64,000 nucleotides of DNA from an uncultured Nocardioides sp. (GTDB taxonomy: Bacteria; Actinomycetota; Actinomycetes; Propionibacteriales; Nocardioidaceae). Made by a program: the position numbers and the translations under genes. Numbering within the stretch: position 1 is the stretch's first letter; each line of letters opens with the position of its first letter. The DNA lies in NCBI RefSeq assembly GCF_947488515.1, contig NZ_CANKZF010000001.1, positions 1,550,001 through 1,614,000 on the forward strand, written 5' to 3'. A model generated the notes under the pieces. The model searched no databases, was not told the DNA's origin, and saw only the letters and a program-made list of their open reading frames with translations. Positions 31,037 to 40,440 of this stretch are shown piece after piece.

Positions 31037-31205
31037 GAGGGGGTGTTACCCCCATCACACCCAGGTCAAACCTCTCGAGACGAATCAGCAGCAAACCGGT
31101 CCTCCGGCGACCCGCGCCGACCACGCCCGGCAGTGCGAATCGTCCGAGGCGCTGCCCGTCGCTACGATGATGGCTGCTGTCCCTGAGAGAGGTCCTTGCA
31201 ACGCC

Positions 31206-32120
31206 ATGACCAACACCCATGTCGACTACCAGCTGAGTCAGCTGGACCAGCTCGAGGCCGAGTCGATCCACATCTTCCGTGAGGTCGCCGCCGAGTTCGA
31301 GAAGCCGGTGCTGATGTTCTCCGGTGGCAAGGACTCCATCGTCATGCTCCGCCTGGCGGAGAAGGCGTTCTTCCCGGCCAAGCTGCCGTTCCCGCTGCTC
31401 CAGGTCGACACCGGCCTCGACTTCGACGAGGTGCTGACCACCCGCGACTCGTGGGTCGAGCGGCTGGGTGCGCGAATGATCGTGGCGACGATCGATGAGG
31501 CGATCGCTGCGGGTCACGTGGTCGATGACGGCAAGACCAGCCGCAACCGCATGCAGATCGGCACCCTGCTCGGCGCGATCGAGGAGAACGGCTTCACCGC
31601 CGCCTTCGGTGGCGGTCGCCGTGACGAGGAGAAGGCCCGCGCCAAGGAGCGCGTGTACTCCCACCGCGACGACTTCGGCCAGTGGGACCCGAAGATGCAG
31701 CGCCCCGAGCTGTGGAGCCTCTACAACGGCCGCATCCACGCCGGCGAGCACATGCGCATCTTCCCGCTGTCCAACTGGACCGAGCTCGACATCTGGCACT
31801 ACATCCACCGCGAGGAGATCGAGATCCCCTCCATCTACTTCGCCCACGAGCGCGAGGTCGTCGAGCGCGACGGCATGCTGCTGTCGGTCGGCCAGGAGAT
31901 CCAGCCCAAGGGTGGCGAGAAGGTCGAGAAGAAGATGGTGCGCTTCCGCACCGTGGGTGACCGCACCCAGACCGGCTGCGTGGAGTCCGAGGCCACCGAC
32001 ACCGCAGCCATCATCGACGAGATCGCCATCGCCCGAGTGACGGAGCGAGGCGCCACCCGTGGCGACGACCGCTTCTCCGAGGCAGCCATGGAAGACCGCA
32101 AGAAGGAAGGCTACTTCTGA
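31206..32120 (+). CDS. cysD: Sulfate adenylyltransferase subunit 2 CysD
   Basis: A 304-aa PP-loop ATP pyrophosphatase with SGGKDS (residues 39-44) and the CysD block FGGGRRDEEKARAKER, RPELWSLYNGR and RTVGDRTQTGCV. With CysN it makes APS from ATP and sulfate. ATG at 31206 is preceded by GAGAGAGG. Shares one base with the cysN start (TGATG). The frame is open far upstream but nothing there is protein-like in the CysD sense. Confidence 0.96.
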   Translation: MTNTHVDYQLSQLDQLEAESIHIFREVAAEFEKPVLMFSGGKDSIVMLRLAEKAFFPAKLPFPLLQVDTGLDFDEVLTTRDSWVERLGARMIVATIDEAIAAGHVVDDGKTSRNRMQIGTLLGAIEENGFTAAFGGGRRDEEKARAKERVYSHRDDFGQWDPKMQRPELWSLYNGRIHAGEHMRIFPLSNWTELDIWHYIHREEIEIPSIYFAHEREVVERDGMLLSVGQEIQPKGGEKVEKKMVRFRTVGDRTQTGCVESEATDTAAIIDEIAIARVTERGATRGDDRFSEAAMEDRKKEGYF

Positions 32121-33412
32121 TGGCCAGCACCACCGACGCCCACACCGCCGCCCAGGGCGAGATGGACCTGCTCCGCTTCGCGACCGCTGGTTCGGTCGAC
32201 GACGGCAAGTCCACCCTCATCGGGCGCCTGCTGCTGGACTCGAAGTCGATCTTCGAGGACCAGCTCGAGGCGGTGGAGTCGACGAGCCAGTCCAAGGGCT
32301 ACGACTACACCGACCTGGCGCTGCTGACCGACGGCCTGCGCTCCGAGCGCGAGCAGGGCATCACCATCGACGTGGCCTACCGCTACTTCGCCACCCCTGC
32401 GCGCAAGTTCATCATCGCCGACACCCCGGGCCACATCCAGTACACCCGCAACATGGTGACCGGCGCCTCGACGGCCGACCTGGGCCTCGTCCTCGTCGAC
32501 GCCCGCCAGGGCCTCACCGAGCAGTCCCGTCGCCACGCGGTCCTGCTCTCGCTGCTGCGCGTGCCGCACCTCGTGCTGGCGATCAACAAGATGGACCTCG
32601 TCGACTGGTCGCAGGAGGTCTACGAGAAGATCCACAAGGAGTTCACGACCTTCGCGACGAAGCTGAACATCCCTGACCTCGAGGTCATCCCGATCTCGGC
32701 GCTGCAGGGGGACAACGTCGTCAACCGGTCCGAGAACACCCCGTGGTACTCCGGCCCGACGCTCATGCACCACCTCGAGCACGTCCACGTCGCCTCCGAC
32801 CGCGACCTCGTGGACACCCGCTTCCCGGTGCAGTACGTCATCCGCCCCAAGTCCGACCAGTACCACGACTTCCGTGGGTACGCCGGTCAGGTGGCCGGCG
32901 GCGTGCTGAAGAAGGGCGACGAGGTCGTCGTGCTGCCGAGCGGCATGACGTCGACCATCTCCAAGGTCGAGCTCTTCGACCAGGAGATCTCCGAGGCCTT
33001 CCCGCCCATGTCGGTGACGATCCACCTCGAGGACGACGTCGACGTCTCCCGCGGCGACATGATCGCCCGGCCCAAGAACGCGCCCAAGCCCAGCCAGGAC
33101 ATCGACGCGATGATCTGCTGGATGACCAACGAGCCGCTGCGTCCGCGCCAGAAGCTCGCCATCAAGCACACAACCCGCATGGGCCGCGCGATGGTCAAGG
33201 ACATCCAGTACCGCCTCGACGTGAACTCGCTGCACCGCGACCAGGAGGCCGGCGAGCTCTCGCTCAACGAGATCGGCCGCGTCCAGCTGCGCACCACCGT
33301 GCCGCTGCTCTGCGACCCGTACTCGAAGAACCGCACCACGGGCTCGTTCATCCTGATCGACGAGGCCACCGGGGTCACCGTGGGTGCCGGCATGATCAAC
33401 ACCGCCAGCTGA
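32120..33412 (+). CDS. cysN: Sulfate adenylyltransferase subunit 1 CysN (GTPase)
   Basis: A 430-aa EF-Tu-like GTPase with P-loop GSVDDGKST (~24-32), DTPGH and NKMD, followed by two beta-barrel domains. It drives APS synthesis by CysD through GTP hydrolysis. The C-terminal APS-kinase domain found in mycobacterial CysNC is absent; the kinase is the separate cysC at 20756. It is the last gene before the lower-GC glycosyltransferase block. Confidence 0.95.
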   Translation: MASTTDAHTAAQGEMDLLRFATAGSVDDGKSTLIGRLLLDSKSIFEDQLEAVESTSQSKGYDYTDLALLTDGLRSEREQGITIDVAYRYFATPARKFIIADTPGHIQYTRNMVTGASTADLGLVLVDARQGLTEQSRRHAVLLSLLRVPHLVLAINKMDLVDWSQEVYEKIHKEFTTFATKLNIPDLEVIPISALQGDNVVNRSENTPWYSGPTLMHHLEHVHVASDRDLVDTRFPVQYVIRPKSDQYHDFRGYAGQVAGGVLKKGDEVVVLPSGMTSTISKVELFDQEISEAFPPMSVTIHLEDDVDVSRGDMIARPKNAPKPSQDIDAMICWMTNEPLRPRQKLAIKHTTRMGRAMVKDIQYRLDVNSLHRDQEAGELSLNEIGRVQLRTTVPLLCDPYSKNRTTGSFILIDEATGVTVGAGMINTAS

Positions 33413-33629
33413 GTCTCTTCAATCCGTCAGTTAGTTCTTGCGGTCGAAGGTGTTCGGGCTGAAAGTCTGCGAGAACCGCTACGACGAGAGAGAATTGGCT
33501 GTCCTGGCGCCGGGAGTGATCGCTCTTCCGCTGCCGACGACATTCGGGCGCGGGAATTCGCCGGGCAACCCCACGTGACTACGGACCGCCGTCGCGGGGC
33601 ACCAGACTCAAGGACATCAGGGCACACTC

Positions 33630-34655
33630 ATGCGTAGCGGGGAACTGAAAGTTCTGCACGTCACCGAGGCGGTGGGAGCAGGCGTCGAATCAGCGATCAC
33701 GCAATACGTCCGGTCGACTCCGGAAATGCAACACACGATCCTCATCTCCGGCGACCGGCCCGAACGTATCGGTGGAAATCACGACCTGTCCTGGGCGCAC
33801 ACGGGCGGACTTGCGGGTCTAGCGTGGGCATTGCAGCGCCGGGCGTCGAGCTACGACGTGATTCATCTGCACTCTTCGCTAGCGGGAGCAATCGGCAGAA
33901 CCGTTATGCTGCCGTCTCGCACGCCGGTCGTTTACTCACCTCATGCGCTGGCTCATCTGAATGATGCTCGAAAACTCCGCTCGATGTTCAAAGCGATCGA
34001 GCAGGTGTTGCAGCGACACACCTCAGCGTTTGGCGCGGTGAGCCAACACGAGGCTGACGCCCTGATGGCTATCGGGGTGGGCGCCGGTCGCATCGTCGTG
34101 GTTCCCCACGCCATCAAACCTCCCGATGCGCCGTCTTCCTTCGAGACGCGAGGTACGTCTGTCATTGGCGTCGGGCGCTTGAGCGTGCAGAAGGACCCTT
34201 GGATGTTTGCGGAGGTCGCGTCACTCGCGCGGCGGACTGATAGTCAGAGCCAATGGCGCTGGGTCGGAGACGGAGATGACAACGCTCGCGCTGCCCTCGA
34301 GCAGACAGGAGTAGTGGTCACGGGGTGGCTGGACGCGTCAGCCGCCCACGCCGAGATGCAGCAAGCGCGCGCCCTCCTCCACACTGCACGGTATGAGGGG
34401 TTACCCATCGCGCTGGTTGAAGCGCTCGCGGCCGGCACCCCTGTCGTCGCGCGGGACATCCCGGCTCTGAGGAACCTGCCCGTTCGGCTGTTCGAGTCTC
34501 CTCAACAGATGTTGGGGGCACTCGAGTCCCTCCAGGACCGGGAGGAATGGACTGCCGCCAGTCTCGAAGGGGTTTCCCACGTACGTGCCACCTTCACAGG
34601 CCATGCTCAGGCAGCCGCCTTGCGCGAGCTCTACGCGAAAGCAGTGAACCGATGA
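33630..34655 (+). CDS. Glycosyltransferase family 4 protein
   Basis: A 341-aa GT-B glycosyltransferase. VLHVTEAVGAGVESAITQYV at the N-terminus, HLHSSLAGAIGR in the acceptor domain, and a donor domain with SVIGVGRLSVQKDP and LLHTARYEGLPIALVEALAAG, which contains the ExxxxxxE donor-binding pattern of GT4. Transfers a nucleotide-sugar residue onto a lipid-linked precursor at the inner membrane face. First of six overlapping genes and visibly richer in A/T codons than cysN. Specific sugar unknown. Confidence 0.87.
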   Translation: MRSGELKVLHVTEAVGAGVESAITQYVRSTPEMQHTILISGDRPERIGGNHDLSWAHTGGLAGLAWALQRRASSYDVIHLHSSLAGAIGRTVMLPSRTPVVYSPHALAHLNDARKLRSMFKAIEQVLQRHTSAFGAVSQHEADALMAIGVGAGRIVVVPHAIKPPDAPSSFETRGTSVIGVGRLSVQKDPWMFAEVASLARRTDSQSQWRWVGDGDDNARAALEQTGVVVTGWLDASAAHAEMQQARALLHTARYEGLPIALVEALAAGTPVVARDIPALRNLPVRLFESPQQMLGALESLQDREEWTAASLEGVSHVRATFTGHAQAAALRELYAKAVNR

Positions 34656-35743
34656 TTGTCGTTTGCCCAACATCGCACGGCGGACACATTGAACACGCAG
34701 TCAACCTCGCCTCGGCTTCGGCGGACGCCGGCAAGGACGCGACCGTGGTCTCGCGCCGAGGCAGCCGTGAGTACTTTCACCGGACGGTGCCAGGGGTACA
34801 GATCGTCGAGCTCTTCCCAGATTTGACATCCCTCGGCCTGCCGCGGGTCGTCGGAAGTGTCGCCGCGCTTGTCGTCGAGAACGTGCTTCTCGCCGTCTAC
34901 CTCCTGACGCGACCGCGAAGTTCTGTGGTGCTTTTGGAGGAGCCGCGCTTCCCCCTTGCATGCCTCTTGCGGCGGGAAATGCCCGCTTTGGTGCTCTTCG
35001 TCCACAACACCACCAATCACTCCGGGGACCGCACGCTATGGGCTCGAGCACAGAACCGCATGCAGCGATACATGTCTCGCAGGCTCCCGTGCGTCGTGCA
35101 CGGCACTCCTCAGCGTGATGCGTTGAAGGCTTCTGGGGTGGGCCGAATCCAGCAAGTGGCATTGCCGGGGGCGGGGATCGCCGAGCGGCACGCCAGCGCT
35201 GAGCCCACCGCGCCCCCTGAGCTTGGCGAATCCCCGGGCGACGACTTCCTGTTGTGTCTCGGCGAGATCCGAGCGAACAAGGGATTTCATGTCGCCATCG
35301 AGGCAGCAACTGCAGCCAACAGACGCGTGGTAGTGGCCGGCGGCGCGCACGACGCCGACTACCTTCGCCGACTCGAGGGGGCGGCCTCCGATCGCGTCAC
35401 GATCGTTCCGCGCTTCCTCGAGCCCGAGGAGTTCTCATGGCTTCTTGAGAAGACGAGCGCTTTGGTACTTCCGTATCAGGGGTTCTCAGCTCAGAGCGGG
35501 CCTCTGGCGCGCGCAATGAGTCTTTCGAAACGAGTCTTGATCAGCGACAACCCCGCTCTCATGGACCAAGTCAAGAACTACCCGCTGGCGACAATCGTCG
35601 GCGCAAGCGACCCGACAGCCTGGGCGGGAGCTATGCAGGATGTGTCTACGGGTCCCCCATCGGACAACTCGATCGGCGACGTCGCCAGCGCGCCATCTTG
35701 GACGGCAGTGGCAGCCGCGGTTCATAGAGCGGCTCGATCGTGA
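34652..35743 (+). CDS. Glycosyltransferase family 4-like protein
   Basis: A 363-aa GT-B protein starting MIVVCPTSHGGHIEHAVNLA. Donor domain: LLCLGEIRANKGFHVAIEA and VLPYQGFSAQSGPLARAMSL, a diverged form of the GT4 EX7E region in which the first Glu is not obvious. Linked to the previous gene by an ATGA overlap. Acceptor and sugar unknown. Confidence 0.78.
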   Translation: MIVVCPTSHGGHIEHAVNLASASADAGKDATVVSRRGSREYFHRTVPGVQIVELFPDLTSLGLPRVVGSVAALVVENVLLAVYLLTRPRSSVVLLEEPRFPLACLLRREMPALVLFVHNTTNHSGDRTLWARAQNRMQRYMSRRLPCVVHGTPQRDALKASGVGRIQQVALPGAGIAERHASAEPTAPPELGESPGDDFLLCLGEIRANKGFHVAIEAATAANRRVVVAGGAHDADYLRRLEGAASDRVTIVPRFLEPEEFSWLLEKTSALVLPYQGFSAQSGPLARAMSLSKRVLISDNPALMDQVKNYPLATIVGASDPTAWAGAMQDVSTGPPSDNSIGDVASAPSWTAVAAAVHRAARS

Positions 35744-35833
35744 TCAATCAGCCCGAACGACGACGAAGTCCCTGCCTACTCTGGCCATAGGGATGGCTTG
35801 AACTCACCAGTACCGCCCGCCCGAGAAGGAACC

Positions 35834-36925
35834 ATGCGTATTCTTCACATCGTCAATTCAAGCGACACCGGCGGCGCCCAGACCTTAATCGAAGCCATGT
35901 GCGCCGCTCGGCTCGATGAGCAAGAGGTTCACGTCGGGGTGCTGGCTGCCCCAGGCGCGTTGGCTGCGCGTCTGGAGGCCTCAGCCTCCAGTGTTACGCA
36001 CTTCGGCTCGAGCGGGCGAACGTCCGACGTCGTAGGTCTCGTGCGCGACCTCCGCAAACTTATTGGGAGGATCCAGCCTGACGTCGTGCACTCGCACCTC
36101 ATTCAGGCGAACCTGCTCGCGGCAATTGCGACACCTCGTGATGTCGCCCAGGTGTGGACCGTACACACATCTGGTCACGGCACACACGACAAGTTCAGGA
36201 CCCGTCTCGCCCTCGCCCTTCTCGACCGCGCATTCAAAAGGGCCGACGCCATAGTGGCCTGCTCGCTATCAGCTGGAAACTGGATGGACAAGAGAGGTTG
36301 GACTCCTGAGCGGATATCAACAATCCGCAACGGGGTTGCCCTGCCGGTTACTGAGAGTGGGCGCCCGGCAACCCCCGCCACGCCCTTCTTCCTGTCACTA
36401 GCCAGGGCTCACGAGATGAAGGACCATCGAACGCTCTTCACTGCCTTTGATCGCTCGGACGCACCCAACTACGAACTCGTCTGCGCGGGATGGAACGTGG
36501 AAGCGACGGACCACCTGATGGTCACGGCGCTCGCCGGTCTGAGCGACGACACTTTGCAGCGCATCCACTTGATGGGGACCGTTGCGCACCCGCAGCCGCT
36601 GCTCGCGGAGTCTCGCGCGCTGGTGATCTCAAGTTCCTACGGCGAGGCCCTTCCCATGGCGGCGCTTGAGGCCCTCGCCCTTGGCGTCCCCGTCATCACG
36701 ACAAACGTTGGGGACTGCGGTGAGACCGCAATCGATAGCAGGTTCCTCGTCGCGCCCAATGACCCGCGCGCTTTGGCGGCCGCAATGACATTCGTGGCGG
36801 GTGCCGACGCCAATGAGTATGACGAGTTCCGGACCGCGGCGAGGGTGGCAGCCAAGCGATTCGATATCGCAGAAACAGTGCGTTCGTACGCAGACGTGTA
36901 CACAGTGGTGCTTCATGCCGCCTGA
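35834..36925 (+). CDS. Glycosyltransferase family 4 protein
   Basis: A 363-aa GT4 enzyme: MRILHIVNSSDTGGAQTLIE at the start (typical GGAQ phosphate-sensing loop), VVHSHLIQANLLAA, FFLSLARAHEMKDHRTLF and SSSYGEALPMAALEALALGVPV carrying the donor-site glutamates. ATG at 35834 has a GAAGGAA site; an ATG-type start 36 bases upstream is less well placed. Separated from the previous gene by 90 bp. Overlaps the next gene by 11 bp. Confidence 0.88.
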   Translation: MRILHIVNSSDTGGAQTLIEAMCAARLDEQEVHVGVLAAPGALAARLEASASSVTHFGSSGRTSDVVGLVRDLRKLIGRIQPDVVHSHLIQANLLAAIATPRDVAQVWTVHTSGHGTHDKFRTRLALALLDRAFKRADAIVACSLSAGNWMDKRGWTPERISTIRNGVALPVTESGRPATPATPFFLSLARAHEMKDHRTLFTAFDRSDAPNYELVCAGWNVEATDHLMVTALAGLSDDTLQRIHLMGTVAHPQPLLAESRALVISSSYGEALPMAALEALALGVPVITTNVGDCGETAIDSRFLVAPNDPRALAAAMTFVAGADANEYDEFRTAARVAAKRFDIAETVRSYADVYTVVLHAA

Positions 36926-37835
36926 AGCGCCATCTTCTGGCCGCCCGATGATCGGATTGATCGATTATCATTCACAGACAGACACGGCACGATGCATCGA
37001 CTCCATCCTGGCGACAGCGGCCGAGGACTTAGATGTGGTGGTCGTCGTCAACGGTGGCACCTTTACGTCTGCACATCCGCAGGTCCGGACTATTAGGCCG
37101 GATCGCAATCTGGGCTTTGCCGGCGGATGCAACCTACTCCTTACTCTTGCGCATGACACCCGCGCCCCATGGCTCTGGGTGCTGAACAACGACTGCACTC
37201 TCGAGGAAGGGTGGCCCCAGCACCTGACCTCGGCTTTGAACCATAGTTCCGCTGACCTCATCACGTCCGTGACACTGCACGGCGACAGCGGGCTGGTGTG
37301 GTTTGGCGGTGGCGAGTACCACTCGAAGACCAATCGTCAGCATCACGCCCATTACGGCGAGGAAATATCAGAGCTTTCGCTCCCCGAACTTTCGCCAACG
37401 GTCTGGGCGTCAGGCGCCAACATAGTGGTGAGGCGTCACGTGCTTGACGCAAATCTGCCGTTCGATGAGGACTTGTTCCTCTACCGCGAGGAATTCGACT
37501 GGCAGCGGGCTAACAGGCTGACAGTCGATCTGATCGGGCACCCGCTAGTCCGCCACTACCCCGGTTCAACGACCGGGAGGACGGCAGGGAACTTAGAGGC
37601 ATATTTCTCGGCCAGGAACAGCTGGGTCACTGGTCACCGATATCTCCGCCGCATGAACTGGCCCCTTTTCCGGGTTGTCTGGCTTTGGGACTTCGCGATT
37701 AAGCCGATATTGCGCCGCGACTGGACTGCTGCGCGAGCAGCGTATCTAGGTTGGCGCAACCGCCAAATGCCCGGGCACGCTGCGCTCGAGTTCTACGTCT
37801 CACTTTCACGTGCCACCACAGAGGACACTCCATGA
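36915..37835 (+). CDS. Glycosyltransferase family 2 protein (rhamnosyltransferase-like)
   Basis: A 306-aa GT-A enzyme. VVVVVNGGTF and RPDRNLGFAGGCNLLLT resemble the rhamnosyl/galactofuranosyl GT2 subgroup, and WLWVLNNDCTLEEGW contains the metal-binding D-x-D-like NDC motif. ASGANIVVRRHVL and FDEDLFLYREEFDW supply the catalytic ED. A rhamnosyl donor would fit the rml genes, but this is inference. Start could also be the ATG 33 bases on (MIGLIDYHS). ATGA overlap with the next gene. Confidence 0.85.
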   Translation: MPPEAPSSGRPMIGLIDYHSQTDTARCIDSILATAAEDLDVVVVVNGGTFTSAHPQVRTIRPDRNLGFAGGCNLLLTLAHDTRAPWLWVLNNDCTLEEGWPQHLTSALNHSSADLITSVTLHGDSGLVWFGGGEYHSKTNRQHHAHYGEEISELSLPELSPTVWASGANIVVRRHVLDANLPFDEDLFLYREEFDWQRANRLTVDLIGHPLVRHYPGSTTGRTAGNLEAYFSARNSWVTGHRYLRRMNWPLFRVVWLWDFAIKPILRRDWTAARAAYLGWRNRQMPGHAALEFYVSLSRATTEDTP

Positions 37836-38929
37836 GCAGTCGCACTCAGCCGAAACTGTCCGTGGGCATCGTCCTCCCCGGACTGAGTCGTGTGGCATCA
37901 GGCGGTTACAAGGTGATCTACGAATATGCGTCGCACATGGCCACGCATGGCGACGATGTCACGATCTACCACGCCCCCCGATTTGCGGACTGGCCACTGA
38001 CGAACTCCCCATCCCCCCGAGAGAGCGTCAGCGACCTGATACGGCACAATCTGCCTCGGAATGCCCGGCCCGCCTGGTTCGCCCTTGCCGATGAAGTAAA
38101 GGTCAAGAACAGATACCGAGTCGGGGCCGGCGATCTGCGGGGCCATGACATCCTGGTCGCCTCCGCCGCGGAGACAGCCCCCGTGGTGGCCCGAACTTCC
38201 AGCGAGCAGTCAGTACCTGGCGCGTACTTTATTCAGCATTTCGAGGAGTGGGTAGGTCCCAATCGGGTGGCAGATACGTGGACTCTGCCTCTGCAACACG
38301 TCGTGATCGCTCCTTGGCTCGCGGACATCTCCACCAACGTCGGGGGGTCGCCCATACTGGTACCGAATGCGATCAGCGCGGCCCACTTCCCTCTCGGCCC
38401 GCCAGTGACCGCAAGACCTCGTCACGTGCTTGCCCTCGTGTCCGACAAGTCTTTCAAACGAACCGACATAGCGATCGACGTTCTAAACGAGCTCGCTAAG
38501 GCTCGTACCGAATTCAGCGGTGCCACGTTTGGCACAATCGCTCGCCCACCGGGCCTTCACCCCGCCATAACCCACGTGCAATCCCCCAGCCCCCAGCAGT
38601 TGCGTGAGCTCTACCAGTCCTCCCGTGTCTACCTTTGCTGCAGCGACGCAGAGGGGTGGCACCTTCCTCCCGCGGAGGCCATGGCTTCGGGAAGTGTCGT
38701 TGTCTCCACCGAGATTCCAGGCGTCGTCGCCTACGGGGAGGGAATCGCGTTGTTCGCACCCGCCGGGGATGCCAGCGGCCTGCTGCGCCAGATCCACGAG
38801 GCCCTTGACGACGACGAGCGAGCGCAGGAACTTGCAGATCGCGGAGCGGCCAAGATGCGGGCGTACACGCCTGACGCCGCCGCACGCACCTTCCGAGAGG
38901 CCCTGAGGACGATCGTCGAGCGATCATGA
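37832..38929 (+). CDS. Glycosyltransferase family 4 protein (rhamnan-type)
   Basis: A 365-aa GT-B enzyme with SVGIVLPGLSRVASGGYKVI at the start. The pattern GGYKVIYEYA, AYFIQHFEEW and VYLCCSDAEGWHLPPAEAMAS is known from WsaF-like and other rhamnan/glucan transferases. Linked by ATGA overlaps on both sides (37832-37835 and 38926-38929), so it is translated with the GT2 gene and the flippase. Confidence 0.85.
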   Translation: MSSRTQPKLSVGIVLPGLSRVASGGYKVIYEYASHMATHGDDVTIYHAPRFADWPLTNSPSPRESVSDLIRHNLPRNARPAWFALADEVKVKNRYRVGAGDLRGHDILVASAAETAPVVARTSSEQSVPGAYFIQHFEEWVGPNRVADTWTLPLQHVVIAPWLADISTNVGGSPILVPNAISAAHFPLGPPVTARPRHVLALVSDKSFKRTDIAIDVLNELAKARTEFSGATFGTIARPPGLHPAITHVQSPSPQQLRELYQSSRVYLCCSDAEGWHLPPAEAMASGSVVVSTEIPGVVAYGEGIALFAPAGDASGLLRQIHEALDDDERAQELADRGAAKMRAYTPDAAARTFREALRTIVERS

Positions 38930-40440
38930 TCACCAAGCGCCGCGGTCAACTGCTGATGAACGTAGGGTCCACCTACGGCGCGCGAGGCACGAGCATCGTC
39001 ACGCTACTTGTGCTCTTTCCGCTGGTTCTGCAATCCGTTGGCTCGTCAGCTTTCGGCGCGTACCTGTTGGTGTCGAGCACGGCTGTGCTCTTGCAGTCCG
39101 ACCTTGGTCTGGGCTCAGCGGCCGTCACGCGTATCGCGCGCGCCGTGGCCCACGACGATGTTGCCGGAGCTAGAGCAGTGGCAAAGTCGAGCGCCCTCAT
39201 CTTCTGGGGTCTGGGCACGCTGTCAGCGGTCCTCTACATCGTTGTCTTCACCGCAGGATGGCAGCACTTCAATCTTCCCGCTGAACTTCGGGCGGACGTA
39301 CGGAGCATGGCCCTACTAGCGTCTGTGCAGTGCTTCATAGCGCTTGGGGGCTCCGTAAGTCGTCAAATCCTGACAGCCGTTGGCCGGCTGGACGTAGCCA
39401 ATTACGTCCAGATGGTTTGTGCCGTTGGTCGCATCCTTTTCACGGTGATCGCACTTTCCATCGGCGTATCAATAGTAGGCGTCGTGATGATCGACACGGT
39501 GACCGTTTTCGCCATAGCCGCGTTGATGTGGGCCTGTCGGCGTCGGATAGCACCCGAGCTTACCGCACGCGGGCGTGACCCGAAGTCCGACGCACTGAAG
39601 GGTATGCTGTCACTAAACCTTAGTCTCGTAGTGATGACGGTAGCCGGCACAGCTGTTATGCAATCGCCCAGTCTGATTTTATCCTTTACCTCTACCGTGA
39701 CAGCTGTCGCCGTATTTGGCGCAGCCTTTCGGGTGTATCAATTGTGCAAAGAGTCGAGCAACGCCTTGAGTGTCGCCCTGCTGCCAAATGCAGCCCATGT
39801 GGCTTCAAAAGACGACGCGATCGCCCGCCTCTTCTTAGATGGCACACGGTACGCGAATGTACTGTTGATAACGGTTTCATTGCCCGTGCTTCTGTTCGCG
39901 GAACCACTCCTGAATGTATGGGTGGGCCACGATCTGTCGGAAGGTGCGCTCGCAGCGAAGATCCTTGTCGTCAGCCTGTTGATCTCCAACAACCACGCCA
40001 TTGCGTTTCCCGTCATGACTGCTCGTGGCCGTCTTCGCGGCTATGCCGCGCTGCACCTGACTTGGGCACTTCTTACGATCGGGTTGGGCATCAAACTTGC
40101 TGGATCTCAAGGTCCGACCGGAATGGCCGCGGCCATCTTGATCCCCATAATCATCTTAGAGCCGGTCTACCTCCTCCTCGTATTCAAAGAGTTGGAGATA
40201 CGCGGAGCTACGTTCATGCGGAGCCAGCGGGCACCCCTATCTATAGGACTCTTGGTTTGGCTGGTCGGCGGCGCATTGGTCTTCTTCCTGGGCCCTCCCG
40301 CCGGTGCGGTTCAAACAATCGCTGCGTCACTGGCCGTGGCGGTCGCCTTCGGCGCTCTATTTCTTGTATCTGACCGATCCCATGTCCTTCGACGGCACTA
40401 CCGCGGGGAGCCGAATCTTCATGACACCAGCGTCAACTGA
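38926..40440 (+). CDS. Polysaccharide flippase (Wzx-like, MOP superfamily)
   Basis: A 504-aa membrane protein with ~12-14 hydrophobic segments. The N-terminal RRGQLLMNVGSTYGARGTSI and LGLGSAAVTRIARAVAHDD are typical of Wzx/oligosaccharide flippases, as is the weak internal repeat. It would move the undecaprenyl-linked repeat unit across the membrane. Codon use and A/T content are clearly different from the flanking high-GC genes. ATGA overlap with the upstream GT gene. Confidence 0.87.
   Translation: MITKRRGQLLMNVGSTYGARGTSIVTLLVLFPLVLQSVGSSAFGAYLLVSSTAVLLQSDLGLGSAAVTRIARAVAHDDVAGARAVAKSSALIFWGLGTLSAVLYIVVFTAGWQHFNLPAELRADVRSMALLASVQCFIALGGSVSRQILTAVGRLDVANYVQMVCAVGRILFTVIALSIGVSIVGVVMIDTVTVFAIAALMWACRRRIAPELTARGRDPKSDALKGMLSLNLSLVVMTVAGTAVMQSPSLILSFTSTVTAVAVFGAAFRVYQLCKESSNALSVALLPNAAHVASKDDAIARLFLDGTRYANVLLITVSLPVLLFAEPLLNVWVGHDLSEGALAAKILVVSLLISNNHAIAFPVMTARGRLRGYAALHLTWALLTIGLGIKLAGSQGPTGMAAAILIPIIILEPVYLLLVFKELEIRGATFMRSQRAPLSIGLLVWLVGGALVFFLGPPAGAVQTIAASLAVAVAFGALFLVSDRSHVLRRHYRGEPNLHDTSVN

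Noticed and set aside
29370..31205. Extension of cysD far upstream (open frame of 916 codons)
   Set aside because: The added part runs antisense through the GH16 gene. CysD homology starts at 31206, where a ribosome site is present.
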